Of a DNA stretch of 64,000 bases, positions 40,649 through 53,700 are shown in pieces. The DNA comes from Cavenderia fasciculata (lineage: Eukaryota > Evosea > Eumycetozoa > Acytosteliales > Cavenderiaceae). The stretch spans positions 1,860,001 to 1,924,000 of the forward strand of contig NW_004457737.1 of assembly GCF_000203815.1 (NCBI RefSeq), given 5' to 3'. Positions within the stretch are counted from its first letter, which is position 1. Every line of letters starts with the position of its first letter. The position numbers and the translations under genes are program-made. The notes below the pieces were generated by a model. It saw only the letters and a list, made by a program, of their open reading frames with translations, searched no databases and had not been told where the DNA came from.

Positions 40649-42496
40649 TTATCTTTTTTCTAACTTTACAGAGAATGGTTTTGATCTAACTGTTAACCCA
40701 AATACTATTGTAGTAGTAAAGAAAAGAAAGGTGTTAGTTTGGTGGTTGGTTGTTTTTTAAACTTTTAATATATTATATTATATTTTGTTTGTACAAACAT
40801 ACTTGGAGTATCATCAATTAAATGATTTTGACCATTTGGTGATGTTAAATTGTAGTTTAATAGTATATTGGAAATACCTATAAACATAAAGTCATTGGAT
40901 AGATGTTGACCGATACAAGAACGAGGACCGACGCCGTAAGGTAAGAAAGCCATATTGTTTGCCTTTCTATTGTTGTCGTCTTCAAACAACCATCTGTTGG
41001 GATCAAATACATAAGGATCTTCATAGAAACGTTTGTCATGGTGTGTACTGTGAAGATTCATCATTACTTGTGTTCCTTTGGTGACTGTGTATCCTCCAAT
41101 CTCTACATCTTCCTTTGCAATTCTTGGTAACCCAAACACCGCAGCAGGTGCTACTCTCATCACTTCTTTAATGACTGCTAAAGTGTATGGACAGTTGATA
41201 CGATGCTTTAGATTGATCATACCATTATTATCACTATCGTCAACATCATCGGCCAATACCTTTTTCAACTCCTCATACACCTTTTGTTGAATCTCTGGAT
41301 AATTGGTCACATACAATAGAACCCACTCCATTGCTACTGCACCTGCTTCAACACCTGTCAAATATAAATCAACTCCAAGTCTAAGAATTCCCTCTACATC
41401 TTCATCACCATAATCTAATATAATTTGATCATATAAATCTCTTGGTCTAAATAATGAACAAGTAAGTATATTGCACAATATTATTATTCTATAAATTTAC
41501 ATACTTTTCAGGATTTAAATCTTTTTTATGTTCTTGTAATAATTCATTCATGTAGGCCTTTAAACCATCAACTGGAACACCTGTAATATACTTTATCCAG
41601 ATATAATAGAATGGTTGCAAGATACTCACTACATCCATAATATTACCTGTTTGGTTATTAACAAAGTTCTGGTTGGTTAATTGGATCAATTTATCCAATC
41701 TTTTGTCTTCATAATCCATCTTTGATGAAAATACAACCTCTAATATAATGTTTACAGAATATCTTTTCATAAATTCTTGTACTTTAAACTTTATAAAGAA
41801 AAAAAGGTTAGTAACTATCAACAACAACAACATCGATGATATCTCTACATCCATACCAATGAACCACTTTCATAAATCTTATCAATATATTTCATCAAAA
41901 GTTTACACTGATTGTTTAAGACTGGAGGAGATGTAGTCTTTAAATTCATCTTTGAAAATGTATTGGCACAAAGGTTTCTGTTTCTTCTCCATCTATATTC
42001 TCTTGCCATAGCGATATTACTAAAATCACCAGATACAACTCTCATGGTAGGGATTGCTGGAACATCATGAAAATTATCCATATTGATATGCCATATTTCT
42101 CTAATCATTTGAGGGTCACTAACACAAACAGTTTTACTAGAAGATATAGAACAATGTGAGTAAAATCAATATCCAGACTGTACAATTAGAGAAAGAGAGA
42201 AAGAAAAGATGTACAAGTTAACATACTAATCACCCATATAGAACTTAAAGATTGGACCTGATTTCTCTGCCCATTTTGTAAGAGTTTGATGAGGACGGAT
42301 TCCTAATCTAAACAAACTACCTACCAAAGGCCACTCTATCGAAAATGCACTAGGAGGTTCATTGGATGATGATTTCCTATTTTTTTGGATCTTTAAAGTA
42401 AATGTTAGAATGTTAACATGTCAATCAAAAATACAAAGTACTTACAAAGTTTACAACAATATATAAAATAAATATTAACAGTATTTGGAGAAACAT
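40649..42496 (-). CDS. Cytochrome P450 (dictyostelid type), six exons
   Basis: Minus-strand exons 42496-42446, 42390-42227, 42136-41857, 41788-41505, 41446-40803 and 40704-40649 join in phase to 492 residues, the usual P450 size. Exon 1 is a hydrophobic membrane anchor (MFLQILLIFILYIVVNF), suggesting an ER-bound enzyme. The Pro-rich hinge/start of the fold is IEWPLVGSL, the K-helix ExxR is EVMR, the PERF-like motif is FDPNRW, and the heme loop is FLPYGVGPRSCIGQHLS with the axial Cys. The C-terminus FGLTVRSKPFSVKLEKR is typical of amoebal P450s such as CYP508-like enzymes. The I helix reads LTGVEAGAVAMEW: the acid is present but the usual oxygen-activating Thr is Ala. The substrate is unknown, and I cannot give a CYP number. 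Confidence 0.92.
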
Positions 42497-42852
42497 AGTA
42501 ATAAAAATAATAAATAATTTCAAAGCAATAATAATAATAATAAACTTTATTTCAAACCACCATTCAATAATCAAAATGAATTGATAACGTTTCGAATATC
42601 AGTGGAAGGTTTAACACACCAATAAATAACAAATATTAATACACCTCCTTTTTTGTTTTTTTAAAAGATCTAAAAGAGATTGACAAATTACAAACTGCTT
42701 CTAAATAAAAACAATGAGATACAAGTTGATTTTTTAAACATATATGTTTTGGACGGGGGAATTCAAACTCACTCAAGAAGGATTAAGAATAATTGGGATT
42801 ATTTGAAAATAAATTATAGATAATTTAATTTGGTTATGATTTGTTGGTATGT
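42497..42852. other. Intergenic region between the P450 and PP2C genes
   Basis: Upstream flank of the P450 gene and 3' flank of the PP2C gene, both on the minus strand. It begins with an AAT repeat next to the P450 start. No gene or RNA recognised. Confidence 0.6.
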
Positions 42853-45800
42853 TTAGGTGGTGGTATCAGGTGTTGGAGAGAATGGTGGGAATCTGACAAC
42901 CATAACGGATATATTATCTGTGCTTCCTCTTGTAAATGCCTGGTCTCTTAATCGCATACATGCTTTCTCTGGATCTGAAATGGGTGCAACTATTGCTGTT
43001 GCTTCTTCATCTGTTACAACATCCCATAATCCATCACATGCTATAATTAAGTAAATTAAATATTAAATATTAAATATTAAATATTAAATAAATATTATTG
43101 ATTAATAAATATTATTTGATCTTTTTTTTTTTTGATTAACATACCAATAATCATAAATTGATTTTTAACTTGATTTTCAAGATTGATAGGACCATGAATA
43201 TCAGGTTCACACGATACATAGGGACTGAGAATAGAGTCACCTAGTGCTCTACTTACAGCCAACTGACCATTGACACGACTAGTGACGACACCAGTGACGG
43301 AATTGGTGGTTGTAACGACGTTGCCGCCAAGTGCTTTGATACGCTCCTCTTCTTTTGGTACATTGGGTTTGTGATCGATCGATACACGCACTGTAACGCC
43401 ATCCCGACACAGGACGGCACGTGAATCACCGACATTGGCAACATACCCCTTCTTTCCGAGAAAGAGTGCAATGACGGCGGTGGTACCACCACGCATACGA
43501 CGCTCGGCAATCATACCGTGCACAATGTTGAACGACTCTTTGAGTGCGCGCACGGGATTACCTGAATCCTTTTTCAAACGATCCGAGAGCACACGATGCA
43601 TCTCTGTCGAAGCAAGCTCGGCTGCCTCGGCACCACCGTGTCCGTCAAACAATGCAAAATAGTCTTCGTCATAGTGTCCACGATACGAGCCATAGATGAC
43701 TGCATCGTCTTCCATCGTGGGACGTCTCCCAATAGTATCGGCAAAGCCAACCAGAAAACGTGATGAATGGTGCTTGACCACCTTGTTGGCCATTTTAGTT
43801 CGTCCATGACCCTTTCTAAACTTGCCAAAGATGCCAGTTGGCTTACTGAGCAGCGATGAGCTGTCTTTGGGCAACACATTTGAGAATGGGCCGGCAGCGG
43901 CAAGCGGAGACTGGAAGGGTGGCATAGGGGGCAGCTTAACCTCACCATTTACAATGGTGGGTGGTTGTTTCATGTAAAAGGCATTGCTACGCCCTCTTCC
44001 TCCACGTGGCATCTGATCTTCGTCCTCGTCCATCGATGCCTCTAGTATGCTCGTACCACTAAAGCTGTTGCCTCCTCTGAACAGATTGTCCGCACCTCCT
44101 TCGTCAGACATTGACAAGAAAGCTAATGGATTGGATGTCACAGGCACAGATGATGACAATATAGGCATAGAGTTAAAGGTGGTGGATGATGACGATTCTT
44201 GTTCGTCTGCAAATGATGATGTTGTTGATGTAGTTGTAGTTGATGTTGTTGATGTAGATGTGTTGGTGTTGTTGGCCACCAACAAAGCGTTATTATTTGG
44301 TGTCGCAGAATTGGGTGAAGTTTCAGAGCTAGTACTATTCTTTCTACTATCCGACTCTTCTGTACTTTCCTTACCATCACTATGATGATCTCCAATATCC
44401 GTCTGACCATCATTATTATTTTTGTTATTTTTGTCATTATCATCATTACCTCCAGATCCATTTCCAGAGTCATTTGATTGTCCATTATTATTATTATTAT
44501 CACTATTATTATTATTATTATTGTTTGGTTGATTATCATTATTTTCATTGGAATTCTTGTCATTATGTTCGTCGCTATTACTATTACTACTACTACTATT
44601 ATATATTTCCTCTTGTTGTTGTTTACTACTATTTACGCCAAGTTGATTGATTTTTACAGGTGGTGTTTCTACTACTAAATGATTTATGCTAGAAATATTT
44701 TCTTTTTTCTTTCTCTTGAGTCCCCATGAACGACGGTCTTTTTTCTTTTCCTTCTTTCCTCCTGGTTGTTGATGATTATGACCTTCATCAGAATCAGAGA
44801 TGGATGACAATGACGAGTGTGACGATGACGAACTCATGTTGGTGGTGGTAGTTGACTCGCCGCTTGATACCGTCTCTTTGTCTTTGTCTTTGGACTCTCG
44901 ATTCTTTTTTGATCGGAACTTGTCAAATATGCTAGATGTTGCCGACTTTTCCTTTTCCTTTGGATGATGGACTTTGGATGATGGGGAGATGGCCGGAGTG
45001 GACTGTGAAAGCGGTGACACGACAATGCGCTCCTCTTCCTCTTCCTCCTCTTCCTCTTGTACACTTTCAGGCCCCGATCGATCTTTCTTTTTTGGTTCCT
45101 TTGCCAAGAGATCAATCGAGGATGGGTACTTGGTAGGACTTAGGGTAATTATTTTTTCATCTACTTTGTTTGTTTCTAAAGTAGAATTACTACTATCAAT
45201 ACATTGTTGTTGTTGTTTTTGAGGTGATTGTTGTTGTTGTTGTTCTATATTGGTTGATGTTGATGATGATGATGATGATGTTACACTTTGGGGTAGGGAT
45301 GGTGCAGATGCCGACATTGTTATTGAAGGCACTGAATTGCTTGGTGGGATGAGATTGACTGGGAGTGATGAAGCAGAGATGGATAGCTTTCTACCCGACC
45401 GTTCGTTTGTGAGACCATTATTATTATTATTATTCTGTACATTATTCTCACCACTGACTCGGATAGTACTAGCAGCAGCTGATAAAGGAGTTTGAGGTTG
45501 TTGACTCTCCACCACCTCTACCATTGGATAGAGACTACTATTATTATCACCTCTTATAATCTGTTCTTGTTCTTCTTCTTCATCACCTCCACCAGCTTGA
45601 TCAAAGTTGAATAGATTCATTGTATCTTCAATATCTTTGATGAGAGAGAATATATTCTCGTTGGATAGACTGTTTGTGGAATAAGCCTGCGACAACATAG
45701 TAGGCGACGAAGAGTACTCCTCTACGAGTGTGATTGGATTGCGAACAATGTGAGCACACTTGGACGATCGGTTTGCCGTTGCCGACGATCCCAATGGCAT

Positions 45801-46205
45801 TGATGATGAGGAGGAGAATGGTGAATTTAAAGCTAAAGCAGTTGCCTCGGCTGCTGAAGGAAATGTTATAGTCTCTTTTAAAATGTCATCGATTGCCATT
45901 AAAAGACCTGTACTAGCTACTTTTTGTTGTGCTGGTACTGATGGTACTGTCAATATACTCTCTCGATGATGATGATGATGATGATGATGTTGAACATATA
46001 GAGGTGATCCTTCACCATCAGTTATCTCTTCATTTGATGAACTGGAAGATAAATCATCATCGATTACATTGGGATGGTAATGTGATGGATTAATGATTAT
46101 ATTCTGTTGTTGTTGTTGTTGTTGATGTTGTAGTACTGGTGCTTGTTGTGATTTTTCTCCTCCTCCGACAAAGAGAGAATCATTTTGTTGTTGTAATTCT
46201 GTCAT
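42853..46205 (-). CDS. PP2C-family Ser/Thr phosphatase with long low-complexity N-terminus, two exons
   Basis: Minus-strand exons 46205-43145 and 43040-42853 join in phase to 1082 residues. The PP2C domain occupies about residues 810-1075 and has all the metal/phosphate motifs: GRRPTMEDDAV, ALFDGHGG, RGGTTAVIA, VANVGDSRAVL, VSRALGD, ACDGLWDVVTDEEA and STDNISVMVV. The intron falls just before ACDG. The N-terminal 800 residues are Ser/Asn/Gln/Glu-rich with a His run (about residues 73-80), acidic stretches and Lys/Arg clusters, and have no recognisable domain; they probably control localisation or partner binding. PP2C enzymes are Mg/Mn-dependent monomeric phosphatases that counter stress and MAPK signalling. 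A very long region separates it from the next upstream gene, suggesting an extended promoter or leader. Confidence 0.93.
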
Positions 46206-47710
46206 CTTTGAAAACTATGTAAATAATAATAATAATAAATAATAATAATAATATTAATAATAGTCTAAAGTTAATATCTTTCTCTATCTACACCTTCTTG
46301 TTCTTTATATTGATATATATCGAACGTTTTGATGATATTTACTCTATCTATTTTAATTTGTGATGTATTGTTTGGTTGATGGATGGGAGTGCTGGATGAA
46401 TGGACTGATTAGACGAGTGGTATTTAACCACTCTCTCTCTTTCTCTACTTATTATTCTATATACTATATTTTAATATCTTATCTTCTCAAAGTATGTAGT
46501 TTGAATGATTCCTTTGAATGAATGATTGATAACGACTTGTTGAGTTGATTGATGATCAATGATCTATCTTCTTTGTACAAAGAATCAACGAACCTATATA
46601 TCTTTCTCTTCTCTTCTCTTTTGTTTCTTTGTGGTGTGAGTTGATAATAAACGACGTCGTTGTTGATGATGGTTATCTATCTCTTTTCTCTGCTGCTCAC
46701 TGATTTGCCTCCTCAACTGTGAAAAATAAAAAAAAATTATTTCAACAACTTTGCGATTGAGTTATTGTTATTGGTGTGTTCTTCCTTCTTTTTCTCTGAT
46801 ATTGGTAACAATAATAAAGGGTTGTCAGTTGGTTTGGTTGGTCTGCTTTGATCGATGAATGAGTGAAAGGATTCCCACACCCACACACTCACACACACAC
46901 GCTACCTACCTACTCAATGATAAAGATAAATAAGGTAACTAACTTATTATTAATACTACTCTTAGCTATCTAGATATATATATATTATTGTGAATGATGA
47001 TTATTCTTGCTCTATAATGAAATTTAAATATATTGTATGATTGATTGTATTTTTCTCTAAGAAGTAATGCAAGTCGATAAGCAGCAGCACTACTTGCAAA
47101 AAATAGTAAGAATGATGATTCAATCAATACAATATTAACAACAAACTCTTACTCACCACAACCACTCAATCACCTCCACACCAACTCACACTCACCTCAT
47201 CATTCAGTCACACACAATAATAATAATAAAAGTAGATGAGAATGAGGGAGAATCGAGGAGAGGGGGTCGTCAGCCTGAAATAAACTCTTGTGGTTGTATT
47301 GAGATTATCCTCCTCATTCCTTTCTCTTTGAAACGACCTATTTTGAATATACAATATATTATCTCAATCCATTCTATAATTCCATTTCCATTTCCATTTT
47401 TGATCCTTTTGATAATTTTGGACCAATATTATTATGGTTACAATCACAATTTGATGAACATCACAAGTTAACAAGATTATTATTTGTCGTTCAAGAGAAA
47501 CGATCGATATGATGGATGTAGTCTCTTATCTATCTATATATGAGGGGTAGTATACTATAAATAATTTATTATCGTGTAATGTTTTTATGGGGTAGGTAGG
47601 TTGATTTTTTAATCTGTATTATATTGTTACTGTTACTATTATTACTGGTTTGGTTGAGTTTGATTTATGATGATGAGTGATTGGTGATGATTTGTGGATT
47701 ATATTATTAT
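46206..47710. other. 1.5-kb intergenic region between the PP2C gene and gbpC
   Basis: It holds the 5' flank of the PP2C gene and the gbpC 3' flank. Visible features are AAT repeats at 46224-46260, CT runs (46425-46450), a CA-rich patch at 46875-46905 (CCCACACCCACACAC...) and scattered TGAATGA repeats. I find no supported coding frame and no tRNA-like motif. The length is unusual for this window, where most gaps are 50-600 bases, so promoter elements or a 5'-UTR intron of the PP2C gene are plausible. Confidence 0.55.
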
Positions 47711-50700
47711 TTAATTATATAATTGAGATTCTCTTTCAATTAAAGTTTTGTTTAATGCAGTTGCCAAATATTTAAACCATCTGGTAGCCAAAGAGGGATT
47801 GAGATCAAAGAGGATATTTACAAACTGTCCTTCGATGGCATAGATTTCAACGTCGTGATTGTCGGCGACTACTGTGGCGGTGACTTCACCACTCAATAAA
47901 AATGTAATCTCTCCAAACGTTTCGTCTTGTTTCATTGTTCCGAGTACCACTGTCTTCCATTCACTGCTAACGTGTGGATTGTTGTGTTGGGTGACTGCCA
48001 CTGTCTTTTCGATTCTACACACTCCCTTTCCAATTTGGAATATCTTTTGGATACGATCGCCTTGTCTAACAATGGGTTCGTCCTTTTTGTAGATGGTACA
48101 ACGCGATCCCTCACGTCCAATCAATTCCCAATCTTCCTTGGTCAATTGGTCGGCTGTCGACTTGTTCTTTGGTTTCAATGTTGCGTGTTGTTTCTTTCTC
48201 TCTTCTCTCAACTTGATCTTGAGGTCATCGGCAGTTGATGTCGTTGCCAATTTAGCAGATTCACATAAACTATTAATAATTCCATATGCATCTTGTCTAT
48301 CTTTGGTTGATGTAAATGTAAACTAAAGAAATAAAAAGAAAAAAAGAAATTAAAATTAATTAATAAACAAATCTATTATTTGTATTATAATAATTATTAC
48401 ATACTCTATAATTTCTTTGGGAACTACTTTTTAATCTTGATAAATCTAAAAAGGTATTATTTACACAGAGAAGGTTTTGGATTTGTTTGAATGGGATAAC
48501 CTTTTTGGTTTTGTAACCAAAGAATTTAGAGTAGAAACAAACGTGTCCTTGTGAGATGTATAGTCTTCCAGAACGATTGAGTGAGCATGCATAGTCTTTG
48601 ATGACAATTTCATCCAATGAGAAACGTTGGTTGAATTCTTGGTCGGTCTTTTTCTCTTCGTTTTGTTGTCCACCCTTGTTGGTGTTGTCGTTTGACTTGT
48701 CTGACGATGCTGTGTACTTGAGGTTGGCTTGGGTTGGTGCACGAGAAACGCTGCCGCTACGGGCACCTTCATCTCTACTACGTGGAGTTAGTATGTGGCT
48801 AAGTGGGCCGCCGCCGCTACTGCCACTGCTATTGTTGTTGTTGTTATTACCACCAAGACCAGACGTGTTAAAGTTGGAGACAGTGTTGGTACGGTGCTGA
48901 AGATGTGGGTGAATGTTGGCAAGGAAGGGGTTGGGAGCAACTGGTGTGCGTGGGGAAGCTGGTGGTGTGGACGTGTTGAGGCGGTCGAGCGCGATGGACG
49001 GCACGACGAGGGGAGGGGGTGGGGAGGCCTCCTTGGCAAACGGTTGGAGGAAGGCTGACGAGCCAGGCCCGCCACCCATTGATCCAAATGATCCAGCACC
49101 GCTGTTGCCTGCGAGGGCACTGACGAGTGGCGAGATCATCGAAGGTGGTGTCGAGGGGGGTGTACCGGACGATGGGGTGTTGGCGGGTGGCGACGATTGG
49201 GGTTTCGACCATGGCAGGTTCTTGAGACGCGATGCAAGCTGGTTGGCCATAATCTTGTAAAACTTGGCACCTAGACGTGGATGCGACACAAACAAGCTGT
49301 TGAGGAAGGGAATGTCCATCACGTAGAGGTCAGCAGTCTCATCGACGACGACACGGGCGGTCGTCTTGTTGCCGAGGAAGCTCATTTCACCAAACATCTT
49401 GGGTGCGTTCATCGACGACACCTTGACGCTCTTGCCATCACGGTTCTTTTTCTCGACGCCAAGCACACCACTCTTGATACGGTAGAGGTAGCTGTTGATG
49501 GTGTTTTCTTCAATGACAACGTCGCCGCGGTGGTATGTGATGACAGTGGCCGACGTGAGCAGCAGCGACCAATCACGCTCGGTCAGCTCTTCATTGCCAA
49601 AGCCGAGCGAGTCGGTGTGGCGGGCCTCGCGTTCGTCACGGTCGTCCGATGTCTGAGAGGTGGCCGACTTTTCGGCGTCGTACTCGATCTTGCGCTCAAT
49701 CTCTGAGAGACGGTCTATTTGGTTGTAGTCAAAGGCACGTGTCTCGGCGATATACGCTTGGTACCAGATAAGCGGTGTCGACGACAACATTGGGCGGTAG
49801 TTCATCGGCATCTCCTTGTACTGCTTAAACATCTTCATCTTTTTCGAGAGACGACGCATACGCAGGATATTAGTCATCTTTTCACCGTTGCTCGAGATGA
49901 ATGTCTGGTTCTCTGTACTCGTTTGTGACAGGTCGGCAATCAGTGCGCCTAAAAAGGGGATAGTTGGACAACTCGAACGCGACATGTGTGGGACAAGTGA
50001 AGGGTAGTTGCTCGAGTTGATCGCGGTTGGGTTCTGGTGCAGGATGATACGCAGTGGCTGGTAATTGCTCTCGCACAACATCAAACGTGACAGATCGATA
50101 AAGCAGTCCATGTACTTGGGTGTGACACGGGCCCATGACGAGGCGAGTCTTGCAATCGGCTCGGAATGCAGTGCTGTCAACACCTGCATCACTCCGTTAA
50201 AGTTCCACAGCGACAAGTACTCGAGTGCAATCTTGATGTATCGCTCAATCATGTCACCTCTGAAACGGACGTCACGTTGCTTGACAATTTCAGATGCGGC
50301 AAGGTTCGACATCTTGTTGAACCACTTGAGATACTGGTAGATGTGTGGGAAGTTGGCTTGCTTCCACTGCTCAATCTCGAGTGATGTCATACCGCTGTCA
50401 TTGGTGGCTAGACCGACCGAGAACCCGAGCAATTCACGTGGATGAATGTCTTGCAAGAACTTGAGCTCGAGGAAGGTGTACTGCTGTGCAACAAGCTCGG
50501 TATCGTCGTCGAGGAAGGTGTAGTATTGTGTCTGACTATCGTAAAACTCAATCTTGTTACCACCCTTGAGATCGGCGACAACTGTGCCGTCTTCCGACAA
50601 GAGATAGATAAACTGACGTGTATGGAGATCCATGGCGACAGTCTTGGCATCCTCACGCGATGGCAAAGAGGTGATCTTCATGAGCCAGTCAATACAATCG

Positions 50701-53700
50701 GCGCCAGTAAAGCACTTGACCCACAACACAGCTTTGTTTTTAAACTTTTTCTCGCGGACTGGTACACCGTAGAGTGGGTCACGGATACCAATAGCAAGGT
50801 TGAGGAATGTCTTGGAGATGTTTTGCATTTGTGAGGAGGCACCTCCGAGGACTGGTGTAGTCGAAGCAGATGAAGAAGAGGATGATGGGTGGAGAGGGGC
50901 CATGCCATTCTTGATACGCAATTCCATCTCTATCAATGTCTTGGAGATATTCTCGTAGCTTGCCAAGATACCAATGATGGCGTTGGCGACAGGTGGTTCA
51001 CTCACCAAACACACGTTGGTAAACTCAAACACCTTGTGGTAGAGCCAGCAAGCATCCTGCTTGTACTCGAGCTCGGTAATGTCGTTGCACCAACGCTTGA
51101 GGAACGACGACACACCCGATCGGATCTGTGGACGTCGCTGCTCGAATTTTTTGAGTGTATAGGCATCGCTCTTGTTGGGACGTGGGCCAAAGAACCGGCG
51201 CACAAGCATCTTGAACACTTTGGTCGGTGTCGTAAACGATCGATACACTGACAAAAAGTCGTCGATAAAGTTCTCGTCCAGCGTGCTCGTGGCACTCTGC
51301 ACAGAGAGCGATGGGATGCTGTTACGGTACGATGTCGAGGATGAGGAGGATGACTGGGGAGTGGGCGACATTGAGGAGAAGCTGGGGGGTGGGAGGTTCT
51401 TTCCGGCAGTGTCTGAACGCTTTCTTCCGGTGGCGCCGGCGCTGCCCATACCGCTGGTCGACGACATGGACGATGTCGAGGCGGTCGATAAGGAGAGTGA
51501 CGATTGTGTCTCGGACCGACTGTACATGGAGCCTGGAGCAGGCATATTTGACAGTATATTAGACGCCTGTGACAAGATCGAACTGGGGATAGGTTCAGGA
51601 CGTGTCATGAGCTCAATCATCTTGGCGAGTGTCGCAGCGACAACAATTGAGTTGGAGCTAGCCTGTTCTTCGTCAAATCCAAAGAGGATGCCACGTTGTT
51701 GATCGTCGTCGCAGAATGGGTATGGCTGCTCGAGCTCCTCTTCAGTGTAGATATCGAGTGAGTGCAGGTCTTCGTCAGAGACGATATCATCGATCAGGTC
51801 TGATGACGAGGGTGAGTGGTGTAGACTGCCACCAGCGGCAGCCGATGACAACGACGATGAACTCGTGTTGGCAAATGTCTGTTGTTGCTGCATGGCAATT
51901 TGTCCAGGATGCTGACCCGATGACACGAGACTCTGTGTCGTCAGGACCGAGCCACCCGTGGGTGTTGAGCCATTGGACGAACCCGACTGACCACCGTCTT
52001 TGGTGGATCCCGTCGACACTGTCAAGTTCAAACCACCCGTGATACTACCCGTCAACATTGACTCTGAAAACGACGAACTACGCGACTTGCGCGTGGCCAG
52101 TCTAATGTGAGGTGGCAGAGTCGACTGCAAAGGAGCAAACTTTTTCTTGAGATTCGTCAGTGTCTCGACGACCGAAGTAAAGGTGGGTCTCGAGTTTGGT
52201 TCGTGCGTCCAACACGACTGGATGAGTTCGGCATACTCGGGAGGACAGGTTGTTGGAATAGTCGGACGCAATCCACGAATAATCTCGTCCTCCAACTTGG
52301 ACATCCACTGACCAAACTGGAACTCGTCATATGGATGTGCGCGAGTGTACAACTCCCACAGGATAATACCAAATGCATAGACGTCGCTTGGCTCGCTATA
52401 AGCCATCGACGCCATCACCTCTGGTGCCAACCACAACGGCTGGTCGACGCAACGAGCCAACGCAGCACCGCCATACAACGCGGTCGATGTACCGTAATCG
52501 ATGATGGTTGAGACGGGAGCAGGACCCTCGACAGTAGCATGCATCAGAATATTAGGTGACTTGAGGTCACGGTGAATAACCGATGGGTTATGGCTGTGCA
52601 AGTGTTGCATGCCCTTGGCAATCTCGCTCGCTATCTGTAGACGCAGACCCCAAGACACTTCAATGGTCGGGTTGGACAATAACGAGTAGAGTGAGCCATA
52701 CTTGACAATCTCTAGTGCCATACACAGTGGTTGAATACAGAACCCACTAATCTTCATAATGTTGGGATGAGACAACCGCGACATCATATACACTTCGTGA
52801 CGGAACTCTCTAAACACCTTGAGACGATCCTCCTTTTGTTCATCGGCCGACATATCGGTCGAGTTTTGGTCGTCAATGGTACGAGGAATCAACTTTTTGA
52901 GTGCGACTGTTTCGCCATTCCACTCTGCCTCGTACACGACACCAAATGCACCTCTACCAATCTCTTTGAGCAATTTAATCTCTTTGAGATCGAATCTTGG
53001 TCTTGGAATATCGAGCATTGCAATATCGGGTGCCAATATATCCAATTTCAAACGATGAGTAGTTCTTTCTTCATGCTCATCTGCCTTTTTAAAACAATTT
53101 AATACAGTCTTTCCATCCATTACTGCCAATTCACAATCTTCAATTGTAAATAATGTTGGATTTGGATCGAATAAAAATGTACATTCATAACAACTTATAC
53201 ATCTATAAAAATTAAATAAATTTAAAGGTTAATAAAATGGAAATGTATCTATCAATGTTTTTGATTGTTTGTTTTGATTTACCTTTTAATATCTAATTTA
53301 TACCATTGAGATAATAAAGATTCAATAGTATCAGTTACAATACGAAGTAAAGCAACGGGGGTAGGTAAACCACGAACATCAACTGTTAGGACACGTTTTC
53401 TAGATTGATCACGTGGATGATTTGTTTTGAGTTCAATGAGTGCTTCGTGACCTGCGGCATTCTTGACAATGACAGCTCGCTTTAGACACGATTCCACCTT
53501 TACAAAGTGGATCAAACGGATGATCAACTTGCCAAAGAATTTATCTGGGATGAATGGAAGATGATATTGACGATTGAGACGAATGACATCTGGATCGTTG
53601 AAATCTTCCCATTGACTGACGATGTTACCAGTCTCGGCCAAAAGGTTGGGTACGAGATGACGGTCGTTTGAAGCACCTGCTGCATTGGTGTTGGGTGAGA

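Noticed and set aside
49281-51702. Several 110-176 codon open frames on the + strand inside gbpC
   Set aside because: They are antisense shadows of the kinase/RasGEF coding exon, with no start context, splicing or family similarity.
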